From contig NZ_CP070225.1 in assembly GCF_021631985.1 (NCBI RefSeq), positions 5,270,001 through 5,334,000 on the forward strand: 64,000 bases of DNA, in the 5' to 3' direction. How positions within the stretch are numbered: position 1 is the first letter of the stretch; each line of letters begins with the position of its first letter. The DNA comes from Sandaracinus amylolyticus. GTDB lineage: Bacteria > Myxococcota_A > Polyangia > Polyangiales > Sandaracinaceae. The translations under genes and the position numbers were made by a program. Positions 16,741 to 25,950 of this stretch are shown one piece after another. Under the pieces are notes generated by a model. That model was given only the letters and a program-made list of their open reading frames with translations. It was not told where the DNA came from and did no database searches.

Positions 16741-18285
16741 TCAGCGACGGAGCGCCATGCGCCCGGTGAACGCGTTGTCGAACAGCCCGAATCGGTTGAA
16801 CCGCGCGAGCTGCCGTGCCCAGCTCGGACCCTTCGGGTACCGGAGCAGGAATCCACCCGACACGGTGTGACGCTGGCCCCAGTGTGGTCGTCCCTCGAAG
16901 CGCGGATCGATCAGCGTGCGCTCGAACGAGCCGAGGATGATCGGCGCGGCATCGGCGGCGGTCGCCGATCCGATCGCGTGCACGTTGACGTTGCCCACCG
17001 GGATCGGCGCCTCGATGGTGCAGGTGTCGCGGCCGTATTGCATCGCGAGGTAGTGCGACGACGCGCGAGAGAAGCGGATGCCGAGCGGCGAGACGTGGAA
17101 GAAGCCGCGCGAGGCCATCGCGTCGAGGTGCGCGATCGTCGCGTCGATCGCCGCCACGCTGCGGCCCACGTCGACCCCGATCTCGCTCGACGTCGCCGGG
17201 ATCCAATCGCCCACGCTGGTGCGGAACACGACGTAGCTCTCGCTCTCGATCGTGCGCGTCGCGTCCTCGCGGAAGAGCTCGCGCAGCTTCTGGGTCGCGA
17301 TGCGCGTCCCGAGCGGGCCCGCGGCGAGCGCGCAGCACACCAGCTCCGACTGCTCCTTCCCTTCGCGCGTGCGCGCCTCGCGGATCCGCGCGTCGCCGCG
17401 CGGCGGGAGCTCGGTCAGCGGCACGTGGTGGGGGAGCGCGGGGCGCTTCTCGCGCACCGTCACCTGGCACCAGTGCTCGCCGTCGAGGCGCTCGGGCAGC
17501 ATCGTCACGTCGAGCCAGGGCGTCGATCGCGCGCGCGACACGAGCGTCGACTTGAGCGACGACCACGGCACGACCTCGCACGTCTCGCGCAGCTGGAACG
17601 CGGGCACCACGCGCAGCGTGATCGCGGTGACGATGCCGAAGCACCCGAGCCCGACGACGACGCTGCGGAACACCTCGTCGTCCTGCACGAGCGACATGCG
17701 CCCGCGCTGGCTCGAGCCATAGAACCGATCGCGATCGGTGATCCCGTTCGTCGGCTCGATGCGCCAGTGCCGCACCACCGGGCGCCCCGCGTCCTCGACG
17801 CCGATCATCTCGATCGACGAGACGAGATCCGCGAGCGGTCCGAAGCCGAGCCCGGTGCCGTGGGTGCCCGTCGCGATCGCGCCGTAGATCGACTGTCCGT
17901 CGTAGGAGCCGAGGTTCGGCATCGCGAGACGGCGCTTCGCGAGATCGAGGTTGAGCGCGCGGATCGTCTGTCCCGACGAGACGCGCACGAGCTGCTCGCC
18001 GGGTCGCACCCGCGGCTCGACCAGCGCGAGATCGCCCTTCAGCCACGTCTTCCAGTCGGCGTCGTCGAGCGCGAGGTGCTCGAGCGAGAGGAGGATCGCG
18101 TCCGAAGGCGGACGCGCGACGTCGGAGGTCGAGTGGCCCGAGCCCACGGCGCGGATGCGACGGTTCGTCCTGACCGCCTCCTCGACCGCCTCGAACACCG
18201 CGTCGACCTTCGCGGGCCGCCGCACCTCGCATGCGACGCGTTGCTGTCCGAGCCAGTCGCTCCACTCCCCATCGCTCACCGGCAT
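16741..18285 (-). CDS. FAD-linked aldonolactone oxidase-like enzyme (ALO/gulonolactone oxidase family)
   Basis: Flavoenzyme of 514 residues from the VAO/PCMH superfamily. The N-terminal FAD domain shows the family patterns: RAVGSGHSTSD near residue 46 where GxGHS contacts FAD, and AIATGTHGTGLGFG near 135. The C-terminal half resembles D-arabinono-1,4-lactone oxidase, including the terminal RPHWGQRH that corresponds to the conserved HWGK-type segment near the active site. The likely reaction is oxidation of a sugar lactone or polyol; the exact substrate is not predictable. Cytoplasmic, with no signal peptide. It is separated from the next gene downstream by 96 bp. Confidence 0.85.
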   Translation of the reverse strand: MPVSDGEWSDWLGQQRVACEVRRPAKVDAVFEAVEEAVRTNRRIRAVGSGHSTSDVARPPSDAILLSLEHLALDDADWKTWLKGDLALVEPRVRPGEQLVRVSSGQTIRALNLDLAKRRLAMPNLGSYDGQSIYGAIATGTHGTGLGFGPLADLVSSIEMIGVEDAGRPVVRHWRIEPTNGITDRDRFYGSSQRGRMSLVQDDEVFRSVVVGLGCFGIVTAITLRVVPAFQLRETCEVVPWSSLKSTLVSRARSTPWLDVTMLPERLDGEHWCQVTVREKRPALPHHVPLTELPPRGDARIREARTREGKEQSELVCCALAAGPLGTRIATQKLRELFREDATRTIESESYVVFRTSVGDWIPATSSEIGVDVGRSVAAIDATIAHLDAMASRGFFHVSPLGIRFSRASSHYLAMQYGRDTCTIEAPIPVGNVNVHAIGSATAADAAPIILGSFERTLIDPRFEGRPHWGQRHTVSGGFLLRYPKGPSWARQLARFNRFGLFDNAFTGRMALRR

Positions 18286-18372
18286 GCGCTCCTCCGAGGC
18301 GCGCGAAGGTACCTCATCCGTGTGCGCACGCGCGCATCGCCGCGCGCGCGCGGCGCGCTATCGTCGCGCCCG

Positions 18373-19893
18373 ATGTGCCGTCCCCCAGCGCGCCCCGCGC
18401 GCTCGTTGCTCGTCCTCGCTCTCTTCGTCGCAGCCTCCGGATGTGTGCGCGGACCCGCAGCGCGCGGGAACGACTGGCACACGATCACCACCGCGCACGT
18501 GCGGCTGACGTCGGACGCGAACGTCGAACGCGCGGTCGAGCACGCCTGGCTTCTCGAGGACTTCCACCTCGCGCTCGCGCATTGGTTTCCCGACTGTGCG
18601 CGCGGCGACGACACGACCGAGGTGGTCATCCTCGCGCGCGACGGCGAGTACGACGAGATCGCCCCGCGCGAGTCCCTGGGCTTCTTCGCGGACGGCTCGT
18701 ACGACTCGCCCTACGCCGTTCCCGCCCGCGTCGTGATCTCGGCTCCGGCGGCCCGCGAGAACAGCCTCCCCGATCTCTTCGTCCACGAGCTGACGCATCG
18801 CTTCGTCGCGACGTGTTACCCGGAGGCGCCGCCCTGGCTGCACGAAGGGCTCGCGGAATTCTTCGAGACGATGCGCGTCGAGGACGACTCGATCGTCCTC
18901 GGCACCGCGCGCTTCCGCATCCGCGACGTGCAGCACACGTTCATGTTCCGATCGCACGGGCGCACCTACGCCGACGTCCCTCCGGAGCGCGTGCCCAGCG
19001 CGACCGAGCTCGTCGCGATGACGCCGAGCGCGTTCTACGACCCGACCGGGCACGGCACGGGCGACGGCTCGCGGTTCGGCAACTACGTCGGCGCGTGGGC
19101 GCTCGTGCACATGATGCGGCTGGGCACGGATCTCGAGCTGCGCGCGCGCTTCCGCGAGTACCTCGGCGCGCTGGAGCTCGGCCTCGTGGACGAGCGCGAG
19201 GCGTTCGCGCGCGCGTTCGAGGACTTCCCGTTGGACATCATGCTCGAGGGCCACATGTGGGCCACCGATCGCACGGTGCTCCGCGCGCCCTACCGGCCGC
19301 CGGTGATCGCTCGGCCCGTCGTCGAGCCGCTCTCGCCGGGCGCGGCGCACGTCACGTGGGCGACGCTGCTGCTGAGGTCGGGCCGTGCGGACGCGCAGGA
19401 GCGCGCGCGCGTGCACATCGCGGAGGCGGCGCGCGATCCCCGGGCCCGCGCCGATGCGCTGCTGCTGCGCGCGACGCTCGCCGAGGGCACGGCGAGGGAG
19501 CGTGCGATCCGCGAAGCGGAGCTCATCGCGCCCGGCACGGCGCGGGTTCTGCGGGCACGCGGCTTCCTCGCGCTCGCGCAGAACGACGTCGAGAGCGCGC
19601 GTGCGATCTCGACCGCGCTCTCGGGGCGCAGCGATCTCGGGGTCGCGGAGCGCATCGTGATCGCGCAGCTCCTCCACGCGAGCGGCGATCTGCAGGGCGC
19701 CGCCGCGAACGCGTCCATCGCGGTGCAGCACGCGGCGAGCACGTGGGAAGCGCAGTACGTGCTCGGCCGCGTCCTCGCGGATCTCGGTCAGGCTCGTGAA
19801 GCACGCCGCGCATTGCTGATCGTGCTGCGCCTCGTCGGCGACGGCCGAACCGAGCTCACCCGTGAAGTGCGCGCGCTGCTCGACGAGCTCTAG
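18373..19893 (+). CDS. Gluzincin-type metallopeptidase lipoprotein with TPR-like C-terminus
   Basis: Exported 506-residue protein with lipobox ASGC at about residue 24. The peptidase part (about 35-290) has the zinc motif HELTH followed about 20 residues later by the third ligand in WLHEGLAEFFE, the DUF1570/M48-like gluzincin pattern. The C-terminal 180 residues are Ala-rich paired helices (RADALLLRATLAEG...; ARGFLALAQNDVESA...; AQYVLGRVLADLGQAREA) typical of TPR repeats. It probably acts in the periplasm or at the outer membrane, and the substrate is unknown. Its TAG stop shares the CTAG at 19890-19893 with the stop of the convergent gene. Confidence 0.82.
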   Translation: MCRPPARPARSLLVLALFVAASGCVRGPAARGNDWHTITTAHVRLTSDANVERAVEHAWLLEDFHLALAHWFPDCARGDDTTEVVILARDGEYDEIAPRESLGFFADGSYDSPYAVPARVVISAPAARENSLPDLFVHELTHRFVATCYPEAPPWLHEGLAEFFETMRVEDDSIVLGTARFRIRDVQHTFMFRSHGRTYADVPPERVPSATELVAMTPSAFYDPTGHGTGDGSRFGNYVGAWALVHMMRLGTDLELRARFREYLGALELGLVDEREAFARAFEDFPLDIMLEGHMWATDRTVLRAPYRPPVIARPVVEPLSPGAAHVTWATLLLRSGRADAQERARVHIAEAARDPRARADALLLRATLAEGTARERAIREAELIAPGTARVLRARGFLALAQNDVESARAISTALSGRSDLGVAERIVIAQLLHASGDLQGAAANASIAVQHAASTWEAQYVLGRVLADLGQAREARRALLIVLRLVGDGRTELTREVRALLDEL

Positions 19894-21215
19894 CGGCCCT
19901 CCACCGCGAGCCCTGCGCGCGCCGTGCTCGGCGCGAGCGTCTCGATCGTGATCTGCGCGATCGCCTCGGGGATGCTGCGCAGCTCGAGCACGACGTAGTA
20001 GGTGCCCGCGGGCAGATCGGGGAAGACCTGCACGCGATCGTCGAAGGGCTCGAGCACCACGCATCCGAGCGCCGAGCTCGTGTCGCCGCACGCGCTGCGT
20101 ACCGAGAGCCCGAGCCGCGCGTGACCGTCGAGCGTCACCCGGAGATCTCGACGAGCACCGGTGGTGATCGCGTACACGAGCTCGGGCCAGTCGTCGTCGC
20201 CGCAGCCGAGCGCGAGGTCGTCCTTCGTGTCGATGAAGTCCGCGGTGAACGTCCCGCCCCCGCCCACGTCGAGCGCGGTCGCGCACGCCTCGTTCGTCGG
20301 CGGATCGGTCGCCGGCGAGAACGTCACGTCGAGCGTGAGCTGATCGGTCGAGCCCGAGCCGAAGTTCCGCTCGGCGCCCGCGAGCACGTAATAGGTGCCC
20401 GCTTCCAGCGCGCGATACCGCATCGTCGCGGGGAAGCCGGTCACGTCGTCGATCTCGGTCGTCGCGTCGTCGCAGCCGCGCCGCAGCGCGACCTCGGTGT
20501 AGGCCCAGTCGTCACCGGGATCGGCCGCGATGATCTCGACGTCGCGCTCCTCGCCGATCGTGAAGCGCGCGACGAAGTCGCGGCACTCGACGATGCCGCA
20601 GCCGAGGTAGTCGCCGCGCAGCTCGCGCGCCTCGACCGCGAAGGTTCCACCCGCCGAGACGTCGAGCGGATCGGCGCACGTGTCGTGCGGCGCGGTCGCG
20701 CACACGTCCTCGTCGACGTCTCCGTCGCAGTCGTCGTCGCGGCGGTTCCCGCAGCGCTCCTCGGTGCCCGACGACACCGTGGGATCCGAGTCGTCGCAGT
20801 CGTTGCCCCCGTCGCAGAACATGTCGACGTCGCCGTCGTCGTCGAGATCGCGCGCAGCGTGCGTGCAGCTCGCTGCGCTCTCGTCGCAGCGATCGACGGT
20901 GCAGACATCGCCGTCGTCGCAGCTCTCGCGCCGCCCTTCGATGCAGCCGTCGACCGGATCGCAGCGCTCCGCTCCGTCGCAGAACACGTCGTCGGCGCAC
21001 GATGCGTGGTCGAGGTGCCAGCGGCAGAGCCCCTCGGCACAGATCTCGACGCTGCACGCGACGCCGTCGTCGCAGTCGGAGTCGACCGTGCACTCGCGGG
21101 GACCGGCGTCGACCGGGGGCCCGCCGTCGCCGGTTCCTCCGTCGGAGGTCGCGAGCGGACGTGACGAGCACGCGGCGAGCAGCACGAGCGCGGCGAGCGA
21201 CCAGAGACCTCTCAT
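19890..21215 (-). CDS. MopE-like Cys/Asp-rich lipoprotein
   Basis: A 441-residue surface lipoprotein (lipobox LLAAC, Cys16). The first 180 residues are Cys-rich and contain myxobacterial repeats such as CTVDSDCDDGVACSVEICAEGLC, plus one copy of the MopE motif (DxDDDGDVDMFCDGGNDCDDSDP... CGNRRDDDCDGDVDE), which probably binds calcium. The rest holds two pre-peptidase-C-like beta domains (about 185-300 and 305-420; each ends AGTYYVLAG or AGTYYVVLE). These lipoproteins are expanded in Myxococcota and their function is mostly unknown. It overlaps the convergent peptidase gene by the shared stop. Confidence 0.82.
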   Translation of the reverse strand: MRGLWSLAALVLLAACSSRPLATSDGGTGDGGPPVDAGPRECTVDSDCDDGVACSVEICAEGLCRWHLDHASCADDVFCDGAERCDPVDGCIEGRRESCDDGDVCTVDRCDESAASCTHAARDLDDDGDVDMFCDGGNDCDDSDPTVSSGTEERCGNRRDDDCDGDVDEDVCATAPHDTCADPLDVSAGGTFAVEARELRGDYLGCGIVECRDFVARFTIGEERDVEIIAADPGDDWAYTEVALRRGCDDATTEIDDVTGFPATMRYRALEAGTYYVLAGAERNFGSGSTDQLTLDVTFSPATDPPTNEACATALDVGGGGTFTADFIDTKDDLALGCGDDDWPELVYAITTGARRDLRVTLDGHARLGLSVRSACGDTSSALGCVVLEPFDDRVQVFPDLPAGTYYVVLELRSIPEAIAQITIETLAPSTARAGLAVEGR

Positions 21216-21295
21216 GCATGCTTATTGGCCGGACCCCGCCGGACCCGTGACGGCACCCGATGGAACCCGCACGGCGAGCGCCGTACGCTTGACGA

Positions 21296-21871
21296 ATGGC
21301 CTCGCCCGCGCCGCGCATCACGCCCGAGGAGTACTTCGCCCTCGACTCCGGGTCGGAGCGCAAGACCGAGTACTACGATGGCGTCGCGGTCGCGATGGCG
21401 GGCGCGTCCCCGCGCCACAACCAGATCGCGCTGAACGTCGCGTCTGCCCTGCGCACCCAGCTCGCCCCGCGCGGCTGCTTCGTGGCCGCGGCCGATCAGC
21501 GCGTCCGCCTCGCGACCACCCGCGCCTGGGTCTACCCCGACGTCGTCGTCTCCTGCGCTCCGCGCTTCGAGCCCCCGCGCCCGCAGACGCTGCTCAACCC
21601 CGAGCTCGTCGTCGAGGTGCTCTCGGAGTCGACCGAGGCCCACGACCTCACCGCGAAGCTCGCGCATTACCGCGCGACCGAGCCGATCGCCGAGATCGTG
21701 TTCGTCCATCCGCGCGAGCGGCTCGTCGAGCACCACCGTCGTGTCGATGGCTCGCGCTGGCTCGTGTCGCTCGTGCGCGAAGGTGTCGTCGAGCTCCCCG
21801 GCACCGCGACCACGCTGGCGATCGCCGACGTGTACGCCGGCGCCGACACGCTGCCCGACGACGAGGACTGA
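21296..21871 (+). CDS. Uma2-family restriction-endonuclease-fold protein (DUF820)
   Basis: A 191-residue protein with the PD-(D/E)xK nuclease core of the Uma2/DUF820 family: the N-terminal ITPEEYFALDSGSERKTEYYDG, then YPDVVV (catalytic Asp), LVVEVLSEST (Glu) and DLTAKLAHY (Lys). These genes are numerous in cyanobacteria and myxobacteria, often single, and are thought to be mobile or defence-related, although activity is seldom shown. It is divergent from the MopE-like gene. Nothing nearby looks like a methylase partner. Confidence 0.88.
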   Translation: MASPAPRITPEEYFALDSGSERKTEYYDGVAVAMAGASPRHNQIALNVASALRTQLAPRGCFVAAADQRVRLATTRAWVYPDVVVSCAPRFEPPRPQTLLNPELVVEVLSESTEAHDLTAKLAHYRATEPIAEIVFVHPRERLVEHHRRVDGSRWLVSLVREGVVELPGTATTLAIADVYAGADTLPDDED

Positions 21872-21999
21872 TCGGGTCCGCGTCGAGAAATCGAAATCCG
21901 ACCGCAGAGATCACAGAGGGCCGCCGAGAGAACGACGTACGGTCGAATCTCTCTGCGGCCCTCCCGTGGCCCTCTGCGGTGGATCCTCGCTCGCGGCCC

Positions 22000-24237
22000 T
22001 CAGGCCACCGCGCCGAGCCCTGCGCCCTGCGCGGCGACCTTGTGCTGCCCGGGCGCGACCGCGTTCTCGCCGTGGAACGTCTTGCCCGTCTTCGCCATGT
22101 CGACGAGCACCGGCGCCGGCGCGAACCGATTGCCCAGCCGATCGCGGAAGCGCTCGAGCCGGCGCACGATCTCCTTCGCGCCCACCGTGTCGACGTAGCG
22201 GAACGGCCCACCACGGAAGGGCGGGAAGCCGAGCCCGAAGATCGCGCCGATGTCTCCGTCGCGCGCGCTGCGGAGGATGCCCTCGCCGTAGCAGAGGCAC
22301 GCCTCGTTCACGAACTGCAGCGCGCAGCGCTGCGCGATCTCGTCCTTCGGCAGCTTCTTGCCGGGGGTGAGACCGAGCACGCCGTACACCGTCTCGTCGA
22401 CCTGCTTCTTCCCCTTCTTCTTCTTGTCGCCGTAGAGGTAGAAGCCGCGCCCGTTCTTGCGACCGAAGCGCTTGTCCGCGAGCAGCTTCTCGAAGCCCGC
22501 CGGCGGCTTCATGCGATCGCCGAACGCGGCGTGCATGATGTGCCCGACCTTCTCGCCGACGTCGATGCCGACCTCGTCGAGCAGCGTGATCGGACCGACG
22601 GGGAACCCGAAGTCCATCAGCGCGTCGTCGATGTCCTCGACCTTCACGCCCTCGGCGAGGATGAACGCGGCCTCGTTCATCATCGGCCCGAGGATGCGCG
22701 ACGTGTAGAAGCCGACGCCGTCGTTCACCACGATGACGGTCTTGCCCTGCTTCTTGCCGATCTCGACGCACGTCGCGGTCACCCACGGCGCGGTCTTCGG
22801 CGTCACGATGATCTCGAGCAGCGGCATCTTCTCGACCGGCGAGAAGTAGTGCATGCCGATCACGGTCTCGGGGTGCGTGCTCGCCTTCGCGATCTCGCCG
22901 ATCGGGATCGACGACGTGTTCGACGCGAAGATCGTTTGCGGCCCGCACTCGCGCTCGACGTCCATCAGGACACGGTGCTTGAGCGCGAGATCCTCGAACA
23001 CCGCCTCGACCACCACGTCCGCGCCGCGCAGGCCGTCGTAGCCCGTCGTGCCGGTGACGTACGAGAGCTGCTCGCCCGCCTCGCGCACCGTGAGGCGCTT
23101 CCGCTTCACCTTCTGGTCGACGAGGTTCTTCACGTACGAGAGGCCGCGCGCGACGCCCTCTGCGTCCTTGTCCTTCAGGCGCACCGGGATCTTCGCGCTG
23201 TTCGCCGTCACGTACGCGATGCCCGCGCCCATGAGGCCCGCGCCCAGCATCCCGACCTTGTGCACCTCGTGCGGCTGCACGCTCGGATCGTCGACGCCGG
23301 TGTCCTTCTTCAGCGCGTTCGTCGCGAAGAAGATGCTCATCAGCTGCGCCGCCTGCGGCGACACCACGAGCTCGCCGAACGCGACCGCCTCCGCCTCGAG
23401 CCCCGCCTCGAAGCCCTTGTCGAGGCCCTTCTCGACGACCTCGAGGATGCGCTCCGGGCCCGGATAGTTGCCGCGCGTCTTGCTCAGCAGCTGCTTCTTC
23501 GCCTGATCGAAGAGGAAGCGACGGCCGAGCGGCGTCTTGGTGAGCGCGGCCTCCTGCAGCTTCTCCGCGCCCTCGAGCTTCGGGCCCTTCGGCGCCGCGC
23601 TGCGCGGTCCGGTGCCCTTCTCCGCGAGCGCGAGCGCGCGCTGACACGCGACCTCGAGCAGGATCGCCTCGGGCACCACCTCGTCGACGAGCCCGACCTT
23701 CTTCGCCTTCTTCGCGTCGAGCTGCTTGCCGGTGAGCAGCATGTCGAGCGCCGTCTGGATCGGCACGAGGCGCGGAAGGCGCTGGGTTCCGCCCGCGCCG
23801 GGCAGCAGACCGAGCTGCACCTCGGGCAGGCCGAGCTTCGTCTTCGGATCGTCGCTCGCGACGCGCGCGTGGCACGCCATCGCGACCTCGAGCCCACCGC
23901 CGAGCGCCGCGCCGTGGATCGCCGCGACCACCGGCGCACGGAACGTCGCGATGCGATCGAGCGCGCGCTGACCGGCGCGCGAGAGCTCCGCGGCCTCGCG
24001 ATCGGTCTTCGCCTTCTGCAGCATCGTGATGTCGGCGCCGGCGATGAAGCCGCTCTTCTTGCCCGACGTGAACACGATCGCCTTCACGCTCGTGTCGCGC
24101 TCGAGCTCGTCGAACACCCGCGCGAAGTCCTCGGCGAACGACGCCTTGAGCGTGTTCACCGGCTCGCCCGGGACGTCCATGCGCAGCACGACCACACCGC
24201 CGTCGCGCTTCTCGATCGAGAGTGCGTCGCTCGCCAT
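22000..24237 (-). CDS. fadJ: Fatty acid oxidation complex alpha subunit (enoyl-CoA hydratase / 3-hydroxyacyl-CoA dehydrogenase)
   Basis: Bifunctional beta-oxidation enzyme of 745 residues. The N-terminal crotonase domain shows FIAGADI (oxyanion hole), GGGLEVAMAC and LPEVQLGLLPGAGGTQRLPRL with both catalytic Glu. The dehydrogenase domain starts near residue 325 with the NAD-binding VGMLGAGLMGAGIAYV and contains GMHYFSPVEKMPLLEII with the catalytic His. The C-terminal half ends with the duplicated 3HCDH_C folds (FGLGFPPFRGGPFRYVDT). It lies 1 bp downstream of the thiolase gene, so both are made from one mRNA and form the complex. Choice between fadJ and fadB rests on gene order and the FadI-type partner. 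Confidence 0.93.
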   Translation of the reverse strand: MASDALSIEKRDGGVVVLRMDVPGEPVNTLKASFAEDFARVFDELERDTSVKAIVFTSGKKSGFIAGADITMLQKAKTDREAAELSRAGQRALDRIATFRAPVVAAIHGAALGGGLEVAMACHARVASDDPKTKLGLPEVQLGLLPGAGGTQRLPRLVPIQTALDMLLTGKQLDAKKAKKVGLVDEVVPEAILLEVACQRALALAEKGTGPRSAAPKGPKLEGAEKLQEAALTKTPLGRRFLFDQAKKQLLSKTRGNYPGPERILEVVEKGLDKGFEAGLEAEAVAFGELVVSPQAAQLMSIFFATNALKKDTGVDDPSVQPHEVHKVGMLGAGLMGAGIAYVTANSAKIPVRLKDKDAEGVARGLSYVKNLVDQKVKRKRLTVREAGEQLSYVTGTTGYDGLRGADVVVEAVFEDLALKHRVLMDVERECGPQTIFASNTSSIPIGEIAKASTHPETVIGMHYFSPVEKMPLLEIIVTPKTAPWVTATCVEIGKKQGKTVIVVNDGVGFYTSRILGPMMNEAAFILAEGVKVEDIDDALMDFGFPVGPITLLDEVGIDVGEKVGHIMHAAFGDRMKPPAGFEKLLADKRFGRKNGRGFYLYGDKKKKGKKQVDETVYGVLGLTPGKKLPKDEIAQRCALQFVNEACLCYGEGILRSARDGDIGAIFGLGFPPFRGGPFRYVDTVGAKEIVRRLERFRDRLGNRFAPAPVLVDMAKTGKTFHGENAVAPGQHKVAAQGAGLGAVA

Positions 24238-24238
24238 G

Positions 24239-25546
24239 TCAGTTGACCTCCAGGATCATCGCCGCGCCGATCCCGCCCGCCGCGCACGCGGTGACGAGAC
24301 CGAGGTTCCCGCCGCGCCGCTTGAGCTCGCGCAGCGTCTGGGTGATCTGCCGCGCGCCGGTCGCGGCGAACGGGTGACCGATCGCGATCGAGCCGCCCGT
24401 CGGGTTGAACTTCGAAGGATCGATCTCGCCGAGCGCCTCGCTGCGACCGAGCTTCTCCTCCGCGAACTTCTTGCTCGCGAACGCCTGCGTGTTCGAGAGC
24501 ACCTGCGCCGCGAAGGCCTCGTGCATGTCGATCACGTCGAGGTCCTTCAGCTTGATCCCCGCGCGGTCGAGCGCGATCGGCGTCGCGTAGCTCGGGCCCA
24601 TCAGCATCTGCCCGCGCGGATCGAGCGCCGCGAACGCGTAGCTCTTGATGTAGCCGAGCGGCGTGAGGCCGAGCGCCTTCGCCTTGTCCTCGCGCATCAG
24701 GATCAGCGCGCTCGCGCCGTCGGTGAGCGGCGACGCGTTGCCCGCGGTGATCGTGCCGTACTTGCGGTCGAACGCGGGCTTCAGCTTCGAGTAGCTCTCG
24801 AGCTTGCTCTCGTCGCGCACGAGGTTGTCCTTCCCGTACGGCTCGAGGCCCTTCCCGTTCTGCACGTAGACGGTCATCACCTCGTCGGCGAGCCAGCCCT
24901 GCTTCCAGGCGTTCGCGGCCTTGGTGTGCGACTGGTGCGCGAGCTCGTCCTGCGCGGCGCGGGAGATGTGGTTCTCCTTCGCCATCTTCTCCGCGCTCTC
25001 GCCCATCGAGAGGCCCGTCGAGTACTCGACGATCGCGGGCGGCACCGGGACGAGATCCTTCGGCGAGAGCTTGCTGAACGCCTTGAGGCGCTCGCCGAGC
25101 GACTTCGCCTTGCTCGCGTCGAGCAGCGCCGCGCTGAGCTTCTTGCTCACCGTGATCGGCACGTCGGTCGAGCTGTCCGCGCCGCCGCTCACGCCGCAGT
25201 CGATCGCGCCGGTGAGGATCGCCTCGGCGATGCTGACCGTGCTCTGGTAGCTCGTCGCGCAGGCGCGGCTGACGCTGAAGGCCTCGATGTTCCGGGGCAT
25301 GCCCGTGCCGAGCACGATCTCGCGCGCGATGTTCGGCGCGGCGATCGAGGGCAGCACCTGCCCGTACACGACCTGCTGGATCTCGCTCGGCGACACGCCG
25401 GTGCGCACCAGCAGCTCGTTCACGACCGCCTGCCCGAGCTCGAGCGCGGACATGTTCTTGTACGCCGAGCTCTGCTTCGCGAACGGGGTTCGCAGCCCCG
25501 CGACGACCGCCACGCGCGTGCCGTTTCCGTTCGTTCCCCTGGCCAT
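24239..25546 (-). CDS. fadI: Acetyl-CoA acyltransferase (3-ketoacyl-CoA thiolase), FadI type
   Basis: The thiolytic last step of beta-oxidation. Its 435 residues match E. coli FadI (436), longer than FadA. The active-site Cys96 in [10 protein letters not shown], the HEAF motif ([11 protein letters not shown]), [10 protein letters not shown] and the second Cys in [13 protein letters not shown] are all present. GGAGG lies five bases before ATG 25546. It is the first gene of a two-gene operon with fadJ. The promoter region upstream contains a consensus TTGACA box overlapped by an inverted repeat, so expression is probably controlled by a fatty-acid-responsive repressor. Confidence 0.95.
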   Translation of the reverse strand: MARGTNGNGTRVAVVAGLRTPFAKQSSAYKNMSALELGQAVVNELLVRTGVSPSEIQQVVYGQVLPSIAAPNIAREIVLGTGMPRNIEAFSVSRACATSYQSTVSIAEAILTGAIDCGVSGGADSSTDVPITVSKKLSAALLDASKAKSLGERLKAFSKLSPKDLVPVPPAIVEYSTGLSMGESAEKMAKENHISRAAQDELAHQSHTKAANAWKQGWLADEVMTVYVQNGKGLEPYGKDNLVRDESKLESYSKLKPAFDRKYGTITAGNASPLTDGASALILMREDKAKALGLTPLGYIKSYAFAALDPRGQMLMGPSYATPIALDRAGIKLKDLDVIDMHEAFAAQVLSNTQAFASKKFAEEKLGRSEALGEIDPSKFNPTGGSIAIGHPFAATGARQITQTLRELKRRGGNLGLVTACAAGGIGAAMILEVN

Positions 25547-25624
25547 GCGTCCTCCACCGATGAGAAAGGAGCGCGCACCGAAACCCGAGACGGCGAATGA
25601 ATCGCGGTTCAGCGCACGACCGCG

Positions 25625-25656
25625 ACGGCGTAAAACGCTTGACGCAGCGTGTCAAG
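25625..25656 (-). promoter_or_regulatory. Candidate fadIJ promoter with overlapping operator
   Basis: On the minus strand a perfect -35 box TTGACA is followed 15-17 bases later by a weak -10 (TTTACG or TACGCC). The -35 is embedded in the inverted repeat CTTGAC-N7-GTCAAG (25638-25643 / 25651-25656), with a second nested repeat ACGC-A-GCGT (25642-25650). This is the usual layout for repression of sigma-70 promoters by a TetR- or GntR-type regulator. No such regulator gene lies in the window. Confidence 0.5.
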
Positions 25657-25697
25657 AGAGGGGCGATCGTTGGAGCACCAACGATTCGCGAGCTGGC

Positions 25698-25733
25698 AAA
25701 CAAATCGGCCCGTCGACGGGGGTCGACGGGCCG
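25698..25733 (-). terminator. Intrinsic terminator, minus strand, upstream of fadIJ
   Basis: Perfect 12-bp arms (25706-25717 and 25722-25733) close a four-base loop. On the minus strand the hairpin is followed by ATTTGTTTG, a proper U-rich tail that is rare in this GC-rich window. No minus-strand gene ends here, so its job would be to block read-through or antisense transcription into the fadI promoter. Confidence 0.65.
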
Positions 25734-25950
25734 CTTCGCCGCTCGGCTCGGGACATCAACTGTCGATACGGCGACCCCTGGACATTGCGCCCAGCCGGGG
25801 CCGGCCGACCATCACCCCGAGGGGTGGATCGCGACGCGCTGGACGCGCCAGACCCCACCGGAGCGGAGCGCGTTCTGTTCCCGCGCCTCGTGATCCCCCA
25901 GAATTCGCGACGTTCCGTTACGGCACTTCCCTTGCGAAGGCGCGTGCGAC

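Larger units (their letters stand above)
25547..25950. other. 404-bp divergent intergenic region, control elements only
   Basis: The region lies between fadI (minus) and the DUF1592 gene (plus). It contains the fadI leader, the promoter/operator, a perfect 8-bp inverted repeat ATCGTTGG-AGCA-CCAACGAT (25666-25685), a strong hairpin (25706-25733) and roughly 215 bp of GC-rich sequence before the plus-strand gene. No coding sequence is evident. Confidence 0.5.
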
